NCBI RefSeq assembly: GCF_013408795.1
Contig: NZ_JACCCC010000001.1
Span: forward strand, 4,650,001-4,714,000
DNA: 64,000 nt
Direction: 5' to 3'
DNA from: Spinactinospora alkalitolerans
GTDB taxonomy: Bacteria > Actinomycetota > Actinomycetes > Streptosporangiales > Streptosporangiaceae
Below the pieces are notes generated by a model. That model was not told the origin of the DNA. It was given only the letters and a program-made list of their open reading frames with translations, and made no database searches. The translations under genes were made by a program, and so were the position numbers. Below, piece by piece: positions 10,195 through 19,650 of this stretch; position 1 is the first letter of the stretch, and every line of letters begins with the position of its first letter.

Positions 10195-11085
10195 CTACCG
10201 CTCCCCGGCGGAGAGCTGCTCCACGATCTTGAGCAGTGCGGAGTGGTCGAGTCCGCCGTGGCCCTGGGCCTTGAGCGCGCCCACGAACTGCGCCACGAGC
10301 GCGCCCAGCGGGATCGCGACGCCGGCCTCGCGGGCCGCGGTCGTCACGATCTTCATGTCCTTGTCGTGCAGGGCGATCCGGAAGCCCGGCTCGAACCGCC
10401 GGTGGCGCATCGCCTCGCCCTTGCGGGTCATGACGGTGCTGCCGGCCAGTCCGCCGTTGAGGACCTCCAGCCCGGCCTCGGTGTCGACGCCGTGCGCCTC
10501 AAGGAAGACCAGCGCCTCGGCGACGAGCTGGATGTTGCCCGCCACGATGAGCTGGTTGGCCGCCTTCACCGTCTGGCCGGCGCCCGAGGGGCCGACGTGC
10601 ACCGGGGTCGTGCCGAGCACGTCGAAGACCGGCCTGGCGGTCGCGAAGTCGGCCGTGTCGCCGCCGACCATGATGGACAGCTTCGCCTCGACGGCACCGG
10701 CCTCGCCGCCGCTGACCGGGGCGTCGAGGACCCGGAAGCCGCGCTTCGCGCCCTCTTCGGAGACCGTGCGGGCGACGTCGGGGCGGATGGTGCTCATGTC
10801 GATGACGAGGGCCCCGGACGCCGCGTTGGCGAACACGCCGTCCTCGCCGAGGAGAACGGCCTCGACGTCCGGGGAGTCGGGGACCATCGTGATGACGGCG
10901 TCGGCGCCGCCGACCGCCTCGGCGATGGAGCCCGCGGCCTTGCCGCCCTCGGCGGCCAGCCGCTGGGTCCTTTCGGCTTCGAGGGTGTAGCCGGTGACCT
11001 CGAAGCCGGCCTTGACGAGGTTGATCGCCATGGGCAGGCCCATGATGCCGAGGCCGACGAAGGCGATGCTGCGCACCTGGGTCAT
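10195..11085 (-). CDS. glxR: Tartronate semialdehyde reductase (2-hydroxy-3-oxopropionate reductase)
   Basis: Reduces tartronate semialdehyde to D-glycerate with NAD(P)H. The 296-residue beta-hydroxyacid dehydrogenase has an N-terminal Rossmann motif GLGIMGLPMA, the substrate loop APVSGGEAGA near residue 120, and the catalytic Lys in the segment VKAANQL near residue 170. It lies between hyi and gcl on one strand and so completes the glyoxylate-to-glycerate route. Confidence 0.93.
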   Translation of the reverse strand: MTQVRSIAFVGLGIMGLPMAINLVKAGFEVTGYTLEAERTQRLAAEGGKAAGSIAEAVGGADAVITMVPDSPDVEAVLLGEDGVFANAASGALVIDMSTIRPDVARTVSEEGAKRGFRVLDAPVSGGEAGAVEAKLSIMVGGDTADFATARPVFDVLGTTPVHVGPSGAGQTVKAANQLIVAGNIQLVAEALVFLEAHGVDTEAGLEVLNGGLAGSTVMTRKGEAMRHRRFEPGFRIALHDKDMKIVTTAAREAGVAIPLGALVAQFVGALKAQGHGGLDHSALLKIVEQLSAGER

Positions 11086-11123
11086 TGAACGTCCTTTCCT
11101 GGTTGCTGTTGCGGCGGTCGGGC

Positions 11124-11924
11124 TCAGCGCCCGATCCAGCCGAAGCTCTCGGTGGTGGGCACGGTCGGCTTGTACTCCAGGCCCACGTAGCCCGCGTATC
11201 CCTTGGACTGGGCCGCGGCCAGGAGCTCGGGCAGCGGCAGCCCGCCGGTTCCGGGCTCGCCGCGGCCGGGGGCGTCGGCGATCTGGATGTGGCCGAACTC
11301 CGCGGCGTGCCGCTCGACCACCGCGGCGACGTCGTCGCCGTTGACCGCCAGGTGGAAGAAGTCGGCGAGCAGCGCGACGTTGTCGGCGCCGTTGCGCCTG
11401 GCCGCGGCCACGATCTCCAGGCCCTCGGCCGCGGTCGTGAGCGGGTAGCCGGACGCGCCGCTGACCGGTTCGATCAGGACGGTGCCGCCGATGGCGTCGA
11501 CCGCCTTCGCTGCCGCGGTGATGCTCTCCAGCGCCACCCGGTCGGATTCGGCCGGGTCGACGCCCTCCTCGCGCAGGCCGTAGAGGGCGTTGAAGCCCTT
11601 GGTCCCCAGGCGGCGGCCGATCTCGACGACGACGTCGATGTTGTCGCGGAACTCTCCCGCCCGCGACGGCGAGGACAGCACGCCGCGGTCACCGGCCGGC
11701 ATGTCGCCGGCGAAGAAGTTCAGGCCGCTGAGCTCGACCCCGGCGTCGGTGACGGCCCGGACGAAGGCGTCGACATCGGCGTCGTCGGGGACCGGGCGGG
11801 TGAACGGCCACCAGAACTCGACGGCGTCGAATCCGGCGGCGCGCGCCGCGGCCGGGCGTTCGAGCAGGGGCAGCTCGGTGAAGAGCAGCGAGCAGTTCAC
11901 CGTGTAGCGCAGTGAGTGGCCCAT
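11124..11924 (-). CDS. hyi: Hydroxypyruvate isomerase
   Basis: Interconverts hydroxypyruvate and tartronate semialdehyde. The 266-residue protein is an AP-endonuclease-2-type TIM barrel with conserved metal ligands in VLIEPVS, LLADFFHLAV, HIQIADAPGR(G)EPGTG and VGLEYKP. The start at 11924 is fixed by AAGGAGG seven bases upstream; the open frame beyond it runs into the promoter region. It is the first gene of the hyi–glxR–gcl–alc unit, whose promoter region carries two TTC-N8-GAA sites. Confidence 0.92.
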   Translation of the reverse strand: MGHSLRYTVNCSLLFTELPLLERPAAARAAGFDAVEFWWPFTRPVPDDADVDAFVRAVTDAGVELSGLNFFAGDMPAGDRGVLSSPSRAGEFRDNIDVVVEIGRRLGTKGFNALYGLREEGVDPAESDRVALESITAAAKAVDAIGGTVLIEPVSGASGYPLTTAAEGLEIVAAARRNGADNVALLADFFHLAVNGDDVAAVVERHAAEFGHIQIADAPGRGEPGTGGLPLPELLAAAQSKGYAGYVGLEYKPTVPTTESFGWIGR

Positions 11925-11982
11925 GGACCCGCCTCCTTCCTCCCCGTCGCGTCGGGCGATCGCACCCCCGACACGGGAAGAT

Positions 11983-12017
11983 TTCTCAATGTGGAATCTA
12001 CTTTTCACTTGAAGGAA
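11983..12017. promoter_or_regulatory. Two candidate IclR/AllR operators upstream of hyi
   Basis: TTCTCAATGTGGAA (11983-11996) and TTCACTTGAAGGAA (12004-12017) both fit TTC-N8-GAA and are offset by 21 bases, two helical turns. They lie 59-93 bases upstream of the hyi start in an unusually A/T-rich patch. Confidence 0.5.
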
Positions 12018-12233
12018 TCAGCTCCGAGTTTGCGCCCGGTCGCCGAGCTTGTCAACCGCTCCGTCGGATCTCGTCCGGCCCGCCCCCACCGGACCCGGGC
12101 CATCGGCGGATCCGCATCGGCCACCGGCGCGCGGGGCGGGGCCCCGCGAGTGCGGGGAGGCGGACCCGGGAATCCTTCTCCTCGACGGATGCGCACCGGG
12201 CCGACCCGATGTGAATTCATCCCGCCGAGGGTG

Positions 12234-12264
12234 TTGACAGGCAACCGAGCCGCCGGTCTACAGT
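12234..12264 (+). promoter_or_regulatory. Promoter of the uric-acid operon
   Basis: TTGACA at 12234-12239 is followed after 19 bases by TACAGT at 12259-12264, a good sigma70/HrdB-type match. Predicted initiation near 12271 is just upstream of the operator at 12284. Confidence 0.6.
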
Positions 12265-12283
12265 CCGTAATACAAAACCAAGT

Positions 12284-12298
12284 TTCTGCACTACGAAA
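12284..12298. promoter_or_regulatory. Candidate AllR operator upstream of OHCU decarboxylase
   Basis: TTCTGCACTACGAAA is an imperfect palindrome and matches 13 of 15 bases of the site read on the minus strand at 19581-19595. It begins 20 bases downstream of the -10 box, where a bound repressor would block elongation. Confidence 0.65.
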
Positions 12299-12440
12299 TT
12301 CGGTTGTCCCGCAGGGATACTCCGCGAAAACGCGGACGCCGCCCATTGGCACGGGCCGCACAGCCACCTCCCGACGGCCCCGTCCGGGACCGGGGACGCG
12401 CGCCCGCCGATCCCGGGGACACCGCCCGTCTGGAGAGCAC

Positions 12441-12977
12441 ATGTCCGACAGCACCCGCGCCGGAGCGGTCACCGATTCCGGGCTCGCGCGGATCAACGCG
12501 CTGGACGCCGAAGCGTTCCGCACCGAGTTCACCCAGTGCCTCGACATCGACCGCTGGGTGAACGCCCTGGAGAGCGGGCGCCCCTTCGGCACCCGGCGGG
12601 AACTGCTCGACGCCGCCGACGCCCGCGCCCGCGAGATCACCGACGCGGAGGTGGCCGAAGCCCTGGCGCGCCACCCGCGGATCGGCGAGCGCGCGCGGGG
12701 CAGGGGCACCGAGGCCGCCTGGTCGCGCGGCGAGCAGGCCGGGATGGACAGCGCGCAGGACGAGGTCCAGGAGGCCATGCGCGCCGGCAACGCCGAGTAC
12801 GAGCGCCGCTTCGGACAGATCTACCTGGTGTGCGCGAGCGGCCGCTCCAGCGAGGAGCTGCTGGCCGACCTCAGGGGCCGGCTGGACAACGACCCGGGCA
12901 CCGAGGCCCGGATCGTCGCCGAGGAACTCCGCAAGATCGCGCTGCTGCGCGTTGGAAAGGTGCTCGACGCGTCATGA
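12441..12977 (+). CDS. uraD: 2-oxo-4-hydroxy-4-carboxy-5-ureidoimidazoline (OHCU) decarboxylase
   Basis: Catalyses the last step from urate to (S)-allantoin. The 178-residue, mainly helical protein has the family's LARHPRIGE motif with the catalytic His, followed by SRGEQAGM and the YLVCASGRSSEELL segment. ATG at 12441 is preceded by GGAG about six bases away; earlier in-frame starts lie in the promoter region. The stop overlaps the next start (ATGA), indicating coupled translation with HIU hydrolase. Confidence 0.93.
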   Translation: MSDSTRAGAVTDSGLARINALDAEAFRTEFTQCLDIDRWVNALESGRPFGTRRELLDAADARAREITDAEVAEALARHPRIGERARGRGTEAAWSRGEQAGMDSAQDEVQEAMRAGNAEYERRFGQIYLVCASGRSSEELLADLRGRLDNDPGTEARIVAEELRKIALLRVGKVLDAS

Positions 12978-13324
12978 CGACACCCAGCCACGTGACGACG
13001 CACGTCCTGGACGCCGCCCTCGGGCGGCCGGCCGCAGGGGTCCCCGTGGTCCTGGAGGCCGCCGGCGCCGAAAAGGCCTCGTGGAGGCCGGTGGCGAGCG
13101 GTACCACCAACGACGACGGGCGCGTCCCCGACCTCGGCCCCGAACGGCTGTCCGCCGGGGTCTACCGCGTCACCTTCGACACGGCGGACTACTTCGAACG
13201 CACCGGCCAGCGGGGCTTCTACCCCGAGGTCACCGTGGTCTTCGAGATCGCGGACGAGGACGCGCACTACCACGTGCCGCTGCTGCTCAGCCCGTTCGCC
13301 TTCTCCACCTACCGGGGCAGCTAG
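12974..13324 (+). CDS. uraH: 5-hydroxyisourate hydrolase
   Basis: A transthyretin-like enzyme that opens 5-hydroxyisourate, the uricase product, to OHCU. The 116-residue protein is full length, with the active-site His in THVLDAALGRPA, Arg in NDDGRV, and the diagnostic C-terminal YRGS tetrapeptide. It sits between OHCU decarboxylase (4-base overlap) and uricase, the usual set for three-step urate oxidation. Confidence 0.95.
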   Translation: MTTPSHVTTHVLDAALGRPAAGVPVVLEAAGAEKASWRPVASGTTNDDGRVPDLGPERLSAGVYRVTFDTADYFERTGQRGFYPEVTVVFEIADEDAHYHVPLLLSPFAFSTYRGS

Positions 13325-13477
13325 CCCTCTCCGGCTCCACCACCGAGTGCGTGATAGGTCCTTCCGCTGTCAGCGGTCCTCCCTCGGGCGCACCCGTCCG
13401 GGCCGTCAGGTCCGGCCCCGGGCGGAAAACTCCGCAGTACCGACAGAACCGTTCACCACCCAAGGAGTTGACCCGAA

Positions 13478-14371
13478 ATGGCGATCCGTCTCGGAGACAA
13501 CCAGTACGGCAAGGCCGAGGTGCGCCTGGTCCGCATCAACCGCGACAGCGACGTCCACACCATCAAGGACGTGAACGTCACCTCCCAGCTGCGCGGCGAC
13601 TTCGAAGCGGTGCACACCGAGGGCGACAACGGCAACTGCGTGGCGACCGACACCCAGAAGAACACCGTCTACGCGTTCGCCAGGAGGTACGGCGTCGGCG
13701 CGATCGAGGACTTCGCGCTGCGCCTGGCCCGGTACCACGTCGACACCTTCGACCAGGTACACGGCGCCCGCCAGGAGATCGAGGAGTACTCCTGGAACCG
13801 GATCGACACCGCCGCGGGCCCGCACGACCACTCCTTCGTCCGCCGGGGCGGGGAGACCCGCACCACCGTCGTCACCAAGGACGGCGACCGGGAGTGGGTC
13901 GTCTCCGGCTTCGAGGGCCTGACCGTCCTGAAGTCGACCGGCTCGGAGTTCCACGGCTACCCCAAGACCGAGTACACCACGCTGAAGGAGACCACGGACC
14001 GGATCCTGGCCACCGACGTCAAGGCCCGCTGGCGCTACATCGGCACCGACCTCGACTGGGACAAGACCTACGCCTCCATCACCTCGATCATGCTGGAGGC
14101 CTTCGCCGAGACCCACAGCCTCGCGCTGCAGCAGACGCTGTACCGGATGGGCGAGGCCGTACTGGAGGCCCACCCCGAGGTGGCCGAGGTCAGGTTCTCG
14201 ATGCCGAACAACCACCACTTCCTGGTGGACCTCTCCCCGTTCGACCTGGACAACCCCAACGAGGTCTTCTTCGCGGCCGACCGGCCCTACGGCAAGATCG
14301 AGGCGACCGTCCTGCGCGACGACGCCCCCGAGCCCGGCCGGGCCTGGGAGACCGTTCCGGGCTTCATCTGA
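13478..14371 (+). CDS. uox: Uricase (urate oxidase)
   Basis: Cofactor-free oxidation of urate to 5-hydroxyisourate with H2O2 release. The 297-residue protein has both T-fold halves. The catalytic Lys is in YGKAEVRLVRI, the Thr-Asp pair in ATDTQKNTVYAFA, the family block IEEYSWNRI follows, and the conserved His is in PNNHHFLVDLSPFDL. ATG is preceded by AAGGAG about 11 bases upstream. No peroxisome-type tail is present, as expected for bacteria. A 153 bp gap separates it from uraH; no separate promoter was clear. Confidence 0.95.
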   Translation: MAIRLGDNQYGKAEVRLVRINRDSDVHTIKDVNVTSQLRGDFEAVHTEGDNGNCVATDTQKNTVYAFARRYGVGAIEDFALRLARYHVDTFDQVHGARQEIEEYSWNRIDTAAGPHDHSFVRRGGETRTTVVTKDGDREWVVSGFEGLTVLKSTGSEFHGYPKTEYTTLKETTDRILATDVKARWRYIGTDLDWDKTYASITSIMLEAFAETHSLALQQTLYRMGEAVLEAHPEVAEVRFSMPNNHHFLVDLSPFDLDNPNEVFFAADRPYGKIEATVLRDDAPEPGRAWETVPGFI

Positions 14372-14656
14372 GAAACGGACGCTCCACGAGCACCGCGGGC
14401 GCCCGCTCCGCCATGCGCCGGCGCCCGCCGCCTCGCTCCCGCCGGTACCGCCTCCGGCGGCGCGACCGACCCCTGACCGCGCCGCCGCCGGTCACCCACC
14501 TCACGACCTCCGCCCGGGACGCGGCAGCCGGCCCGGGCGGACCGTCAGCACCGTACGGCTGACGGCCGCAGCGGTCCCGATACGCGGAAGGGACCGCACC
14601 CGACACAACACGGACGGCCGACCGCGATCGGGAGTGAGTACCGCCGCGAGCCGGCC

Positions 14657-16216
14657 ATGACCTCAAGGGGCTGGAAACTGGCCATGAGATTCCGCAAGAG
14701 CGCGAACAGTGCCTCGGCCACAACAGACGCCACCGACAACGCTGCGAGCCGTCCGGAGGACGAGAAGCTCCCCCCGAAACTGCTGCTGCTCTACGGGCTG
14801 CAGCACATCCTCACCATGTACGCCGGCGCCGTCGCCCCCGCCCTGGTCATCGGCGCCGCCGCCGGACTGGACGGGGGCGACCTCGGCGTCCTGGTCAGCG
14901 GCGCCCTGCTGGTCGCCGGCATCGCGACCCTGCTGCAGACGATCGGCGTCCTGCGCGTCGGCGCGCAGATGCCCATCGTCGTGGGATCGTCGTTCGTCCC
15001 GGTCAGCGCCATGACCGCCATCGCGACCGACCAGGGAATGCCGGTGGTGTTCGGCGCCTCCCTCGTCGGCGGGGTCTTCGCCTTCCTGCTGACCCCGTTC
15101 TTCGGTCAGCTCATCCGCTTCTTCCCGCCGGTGGTGACGGGCAGCCTGATCACCGTCATCGGCCTGTCGCTGATGCCGGTCGCCGCCGGATGGGTGATCA
15201 ACGGCGCCGAGGGCGGCGTACCGGCCCTGGGCGACCTCGGGCTGGCCGGCGCCACCCTCGCCTTGGTGCTGCTCTTCTCCCGGGTGCTGCCCGGCCTGCT
15301 CAGCCGCATCTCGATCCTGCTGGGTCTGATCGCCGGCACCCTGCTGGCCATCCCGTTCGGCAAGGCCGACTTCAGCCAGATCGGCGCGGGCGCGGTGTTC
15401 TCGGTCGGCTCCCCGCTGCACTTCGGCGGCTTCCAATTCGAGACCGCGGCGATCCTGACGATGTGCGTGGTCATGCTGGTGGTCCTCACCGAGGGCGCCT
15501 CGCACATCATCGCCGTCGGCGAGATCATCGGCACCAAGGTCGACAGCAAGCGCATCGCCGCCGGACTGCGCGCCGACGTGAGCGCCTCCATCGTCGGCCC
15601 GATCTTCAACAGCACGCCGGGGAGCTCGTTCGCGCAGAACATCGGCCTGATCGCGCTGACCAGGGTCAAGAGCCGCTACGTCGTGGCCACGGGCGCGGGG
15701 ATGCTCATCGTCCTGGGCCTCTTCCCCGTCCTGGGCCGACTCGTCGCCGCGATCCCGATGCCGGTGCTCGGCGGCGCGGGCCTGGTGCTCTTCGGCACCG
15801 TCGCGGCCAGCGGCATCCGCACCCTGGGCAAGGTCGACTTCGACGACAACCTCAACCTGATCATCGTCGCCACGTCGCTGGGCTTCGGGATCATCCCGCT
15901 GGCCGTGCCGGCCTTCTACGACGGCTTCCCCGACTGGCTCGCGCTGATCCTGCACTCCGGCATCGTCGGCGCCGCGATCGTCGCGATCGTGCTCAACATC
16001 TGCTTCAACATCATCGGCGGCGGGCGCTACGAGGAGGGGCCGTCGGTCTTCGCCGCGGCGCCCACCCTGGACCGCGACTACCCCGAATCCGCGGCCGAAC
16101 CCGGCTCCGCCCCCCGGGAGGAGGAGTCCCCGCAGGTGCCCGTCCAGGCACCCTCCGGGGAGGACGCGCCGGCCGGCGCCGAGAGCGACGACCGCCTCGC
16201 ACCCCGGCACGACTGA
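14657..16216 (+). CDS. NCS2-family urate/xanthine permease
   Basis: A 519-residue membrane protein with 12-14 hydrophobic segments and the NCS2 core. It has the QHILTMYAGAVAPALV stretch in the first helix, the E-containing TEGASHIIAVGEIIG segment, and the signature SFAQNIGLIALTRVKSRYV (Q-N-x-G). Close to UacT/PucJ-type urate and xanthine transporters; exact substrate is inferred from the adjacent uricase. The charged Pro/Glu-rich C-terminal tail is cytoplasmic. The start is uncertain: ATG at 14657 or 14684, neither with a strong RBS. The 285 bp gap before it holds a CCGTCAGC/GCTGACGG hairpin at 14542-14565. Confidence 0.9.
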   Translation: MTSRGWKLAMRFRKSANSASATTDATDNAASRPEDEKLPPKLLLLYGLQHILTMYAGAVAPALVIGAAAGLDGGDLGVLVSGALLVAGIATLLQTIGVLRVGAQMPIVVGSSFVPVSAMTAIATDQGMPVVFGASLVGGVFAFLLTPFFGQLIRFFPPVVTGSLITVIGLSLMPVAAGWVINGAEGGVPALGDLGLAGATLALVLLFSRVLPGLLSRISILLGLIAGTLLAIPFGKADFSQIGAGAVFSVGSPLHFGGFQFETAAILTMCVVMLVVLTEGASHIIAVGEIIGTKVDSKRIAAGLRADVSASIVGPIFNSTPGSSFAQNIGLIALTRVKSRYVVATGAGMLIVLGLFPVLGRLVAAIPMPVLGGAGLVLFGTVAASGIRTLGKVDFDDNLNLIIVATSLGFGIIPLAVPAFYDGFPDWLALILHSGIVGAAIVAIVLNICFNIIGGGRYEEGPSVFAAAPTLDRDYPESAAEPGSAPREEESPQVPVQAPSGEDAPAGAESDDRLAPRHD

Positions 16217-16235
16217 GGGTCCCATCGAAGATGCA

Positions 16236-16266
16236 CGCCCCGGGCGCATGTGGCGCGCCCGGGGCG
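16236..16266 (+). terminator. Terminator after permease gene
   Basis: CGCCCCGGGCGC (16236-16247) pairs perfectly with 16255-16266 over 12 bp with a 7-base loop, 19 bases after the permease stop. No strong T-run follows. Confidence 0.7.
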
Positions 16267-16309
16267 CTTCGCCTCCCCGCAGTCGCCCCTTGAACGGGTG
16301 GCCACAGGG

Positions 16310-16350
16310 GTCGGCTGCCGCAGTGCGCGTAGCGCCGGCGGCGCAGCGGG
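16310..16350 (+). repeat. Dispersed intergenic repeat, copy 2
   Basis: Shares GGCCAC, GGTCGGCTGCCGC, GTGCGCG and CAGCGG in order with 3909-3962. Confidence 0.45.
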
Positions 16351-16521
16351 CCCGCGCGCATTTTCGGAGAAGCACCGCAGAACGGACACCTTGTGCGCCC
16401 GCCCGGGTCCACTGCCGCCCTTGGTGCCGCTTCCCAGGACGCCCGCCGCCCGGCAGCGAACAAGGCCGCACGGCAGGCCCTTGGCCACCGGACCGACCGC
16501 ACCCCGGCGCTCCCGCTGGCG

Positions 16522-17877
16522 TCAGGAGGAGCGGCGCAGCAGGCGGCCCCCGGGGTGGGCGGGGTCGACCGGCTCGCCGCGCAGCCAGGTCCGGCGGACG
16601 GCGCCCTTGAGCTCGAGGCCGTCGTAGGCGCTCACCCGGTTCCTGTGCTGCAGCGCCGCGACGTCGACGCGGACGGTCTCCTCCGGAGCCACGACCGCGA
16701 AGTCGGCGTCGTTGCCGGCGACCAGGCCGCCCTTGCCCGCGACGCCGGCGATCTCGGCCGGGCGGCGCGACATCCAGCGCACCATGTCGGCCAGGGTGAA
16801 GCCCCGGGCCGCGGCCTCGGTCCAGACGGCGGAGAACCCCACCTGCAGCCCGGACACCCCGCCCCACGCGGTCCCGAAGTCACCGGTGTCGAGGGTCTTG
16901 AGGTCCGGCGTGCTGGGCGAGTGGTCGCTGACCACGCAGTCGATGAGCCCGTCGGCCAGCGCCTGCCACAGGGCGGCGCGGTTGGCCTCGCCGCGGATCG
17001 GCGGGCAGCACTTGAACTGCGTGGCGCCCGCCGGGACCTGCTCCGCGACGATCGTCAGGTAGTGCGGGCAGGTCTCCACCGTGAGCGGGACCCCGTCGGC
17101 CTTGGCCTCGGCGATCAGGGGCAGCGCCGTGGCGCTGGACAGGTGCAGGATGTGCGACCGGGTCCCGGTGCGCCGCGCCGTCTCGATCACCAGGGCGATC
17201 GCCGCGTGCTCCGCTTCGTCCGGACGCGAGGCGAGGAACGACGCGTACTCGCGGCCCCGGGCCGCCGGCGCGCCGTCGAGCACGCCGGGGTCCTCGGCGT
17301 GCACGATGATCAGCCCGCCGAAGGCGCCGATGGCCGCGGCGGCGGTGCCGAACTCATCGGGCGCCAGGTGGCCGAACTCCTCGACGCCCGAGGGCGAGAG
17401 GAACGCCTTGAAGCCCTGGACGCCCTCGTCGTGCAGCGCCTTGAGCTCCCCGGTCGTGCCGGGGCGGCTGTTCTCGGGTACGGCGCCGCCCCAGAAGCCG
17501 ACGTCGACGGCGACCTGGTCGCGCGCGGCGTCGCGCTTGGCCGCCAGCCCCTTGACCGTCGTGGTGGGCGGCACGCTGTTCAGCGGCATGTCCACGATGG
17601 TGGTCACGCCGCCGGCCGCGGCCGCGCGGGTGGCGCTGGCGAACCCCTCCCATTCGGTGCGGCCGGGCTCGTTGACGTGCACGTGGCTGTCCACCAGGCC
17701 CGGCAGCAGCACCTCGTCGTCGCTGAGCTCCACGGTGCGCGCCGCGTCGAGGCGCGCACCGTGGTCGGCGATCTCGGCGATGCGCCCCTCGCGCACCGCC
17801 ACGCTGACGCCGCGCTCCCCCTCGGGCGTGATGGCGCGCCGGGCGCGCAGCACAAGATCGAAAACCTGCTCCGTCAT
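16522..17877 (-). CDS. allB: Allantoinase
   Basis: A zinc amidohydrolase that opens allantoin to allantoate. The 451-residue protein has the metal motif [17 protein letters not shown], the carboxylated-Lys block [10 protein letters not shown], His ligands in IIVHAEDP and HILHLSSA, and the Asp of VSDHSPS. The first HVNEPGR block and [10 protein letters not shown] are characteristic of allantoinases rather than dihydropyrimidinases. ATG at 17877 is preceded by GAGAGAG. It lies downstream of the CitE-like aldolase with a 179 bp gap, probably in one unit. Confidence 0.94.
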   Translation of the reverse strand: MTEQVFDLVLRARRAITPEGERGVSVAVREGRIAEIADHGARLDAARTVELSDDEVLLPGLVDSHVHVNEPGRTEWEGFASATRAAAAGGVTTIVDMPLNSVPPTTTVKGLAAKRDAARDQVAVDVGFWGGAVPENSRPGTTGELKALHDEGVQGFKAFLSPSGVEEFGHLAPDEFGTAAAAIGAFGGLIIVHAEDPGVLDGAPAARGREYASFLASRPDEAEHAAIALVIETARRTGTRSHILHLSSATALPLIAEAKADGVPLTVETCPHYLTIVAEQVPAGATQFKCCPPIRGEANRAALWQALADGLIDCVVSDHSPSTPDLKTLDTGDFGTAWGGVSGLQVGFSAVWTEAAARGFTLADMVRWMSRRPAEIAGVAGKGGLVAGNDADFAVVAPEETVRVDVAALQHRNRVSAYDGLELKGAVRRTWLRGEPVDPAHPGGRLLRRSS

Positions 17878-18056
17878 CTCTCTCGATTCACTCTCGTCGT
17901 CCACACCCGGCCGGGCGGAGATGGCGGACCCCCGCCCGGCCGGGTTGACTTGAAGCAAGGGGTTCCTCCCGGAAACCCCCGCTCCGGCCTGCCCGGAGAC
18001 CGCCGTCGGCGCCGAGCCGCGTGCGCGGGCTCCGGCGCCGGGGGCGGTCGGCGCCC

Positions 18057-19355
18057 CTATCCGACTCTGCGGTTGGCGAAGCCCTCCAGGACCGCCCACT
18101 CCACGCCCGTGGCCTCGGCGACCTCGGCGTCGTCGAGCGCGCCGCAGTGGCGGCCGCGCACCAGCGCCGAGGCCAGCGCCTGGGCGGTCGCGGGCTCGTC
18201 CATGACCGCGCCGCCCGCCGCGGCGAGGTAGGCCTTCAGCCGCGCGGCCGCGGGGGCGAACGCCTCGCGGTAGAAGGCGTAGGTGGCCAGGTAGCGGGTC
18301 GGCAACTGGTGCGGGTGCAGGTCCCAACCCTGGTAGTAGGCGCGCTCCAGGGAGCGGCGCACGAGCCGGGCGTGCAGTCCCCACGCCTCGTGCACCTGCT
18401 CGGCCGAGCCGACCGGCAGCACGTTGGTGGAGCCGTCGGACAGCCACACCCCGGTTCCGGCCGCGGCCAGTTGCATGACGGCCTTGGCGTGGTCGGCCAC
18501 CGGGTGCGCCATGCTCTGGAAGGCCGCGGTGACCCCGCAGGCCGCGCTGTAGTCGTAGGTCCCGTAGTGCAGGGCGGTGACCCGGCCCGCACCCGCGCGC
18601 ATCATCTGCGCGACCGCGGCGGTGCCGTCAGGGGCCATGACCGACTGCGGCGTCTCGATCTGGAGCTCGAACTCCAGCGCGCCGTCGGCCAGGCCCAGCC
18701 GCCGCTCCAACTGCTCGGTGACCCAGACCATCGCCTCGACCTGCTGCACGGAGGTGATCTTGGGCAGCGTGAGGACGAGGCCCTCCGGGACGGCGCCGGC
18801 CCGCTCCAGGAGGATTTCGAGGAACATGGTGAGGCTGCGCAGGCCGCGGCGCCGACCGGCTGCCTCCATGCCCTTCATCCGGATGCCGAAGTAGGGCGGC
18901 GCGACGCCGTCGGCGAGGTCGGCGCACAGTGCCTCGGTCGCCGAGACGAGATCCGCGTCCTCCTGCGCGTCGGACCGCCCGCTGTAGCCGTCCTCCAGGT
19001 CGATGCGCAGGTCCTCGACGGGTTCGCGGCGCAGCTTGTCCAGCACCCGCGGGAGGCACTCGGCCACCGCGGCCTCCTCCAGCCCGGTGGCGGCGGCCAG
19101 CGTCGCCGCGTCTCCGGCGAACTCCTTCACCGACCGGACCGCCCGCTCGCCCCACTCCCCGGCGATGCCCCGGTGGACCTGGTCGGCGGGGACGTAGACG
19201 GTGTGGACCGGCTGGCGCAGCCCCCGGTCGCCGGGGTACTGCCGAAGCAACCGGGCGTCCGCATCGGCGAGCCGCGCGTCCAGGGCGTCGGCCAACTCCG
19301 TCAGGCCGCTTCCGGCCACGCCGGTCCCGGCGTCCGAGGATTCCTGCACACCCAC
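18057..19355 (-). CDS. CitE/HpcH-type aldolase-like protein (DUF6986-like) in the allantoin locus
   Basis: A 432-residue TIM-barrel protein of the HpcH/HpaI–CitE superfamily. Visible family motifs are DLEDGYSGR (near residue 125), [15 protein letters not shown] with the metal-binding Glu, and [13 protein letters not shown] with the second metal Asp. It is longer than typical CitE because of a helical N-terminal region and a C-terminal extension. The GTG start at 19355 has AAAGGG six bases upstream. Co-directional with allantoinase and divergent from the IclR regulator, it probably acts in glyoxylate or ureidoglycolate metabolism. The reaction is not known to me; the DUF6986 assignment is from memory of actinobacterial annotations. 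Confidence 0.75.
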   Translation of the reverse strand: MGVQESSDAGTGVAGSGLTELADALDARLADADARLLRQYPGDRGLRQPVHTVYVPADQVHRGIAGEWGERAVRSVKEFAGDAATLAAATGLEEAAVAECLPRVLDKLRREPVEDLRIDLEDGYSGRSDAQEDADLVSATEALCADLADGVAPPYFGIRMKGMEAAGRRRGLRSLTMFLEILLERAGAVPEGLVLTLPKITSVQQVEAMVWVTEQLERRLGLADGALEFELQIETPQSVMAPDGTAAVAQMMRAGAGRVTALHYGTYDYSAACGVTAAFQSMAHPVADHAKAVMQLAAAGTGVWLSDGSTNVLPVGSAEQVHEAWGLHARLVRRSLERAYYQGWDLHPHQLPTRYLATYAFYREAFAPAAARLKAYLAAAGGAVMDEPATAQALASALVRGRHCGALDDAEVAEATGVEWAVLEGFANRRVG

Positions 19356-19428
19356 TGGCAACCCTTTCCGTTCCGATCCGGTTCGAGGCGGAGATCGCGG
19401 GATCACCGAAAAACTCGACCAGAAAACT

Positions 19429-19463
19429 TTTATATAGCGGACACTAACTTCTACAATCCGGAA
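19429..19463 (-). promoter_or_regulatory. Promoter of the aldolase–allantoinase unit with overlapping operator-like site
   Basis: Read on the minus strand, TTGTAG (19456-19451) and TATAAA (19434-19429) are separated by 16 bases. The plus-strand sequence TTCTACAATCCGGAA (19449-19463), a one-base-longer relative of the TTC-N8-GAA site, overlaps the -35 box. Confidence 0.55.
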
Positions 19464-19580
19464 CAGGCAAGGGGGAGTGGCAGAGAGGAGCGGCAGAGGC
19501 GGGACACGAGGAGCCGGAGAACGGGGACGCGCGGAGCCCGGGCCGAGAGGTCGGTCCGGATACGGTTGGCGACAGCGGCT

Positions 19581-19595
19581 TTTCGTATCGCAGAA
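19581..19595. promoter_or_regulatory. Candidate AllR operator upstream of the IclR gene
   Basis: TTTCGTATCGCAGAA, on the minus strand TTCTGCGATACGAAA, differs from the site at 12284-12298 only at its two central bases. It lies about 56 bases before the regulator start, consistent with autoregulation. Confidence 0.65.
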
Positions 19596-19650
19596 TGAGA
19601 ACTCCGAACTTCGGTGACCGCCGACCGGAGCGATCAGTCGGAGCGGTCAC

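Larger units (their letters stand above)
11925..12440. promoter_or_regulatory. Divergent control region of the hyi and OHCU-decarboxylase operons (516 bp)
   Basis: A long non-coding interval between two divergent catabolic operons. It holds paired TTC-N8-GAA sites near hyi (11983-12017), a consensus-like promoter at 12234-12264, and a third site at 12284-12298. The middle part (12020-12230) is GC-rich with no recognised gene. The 5' leader of the plus-strand operon would be about 170 bases. Confidence 0.7.
16217..16521. other. Convergent intergenic region between permease and allantoinase
   Basis: No gene is supported in these 305 bases. The region contains the permease terminator hairpin (16236-16266) and the second copy of the dispersed repeat (16310-16350). 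The rest is GC-rich. Confidence 0.6.
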
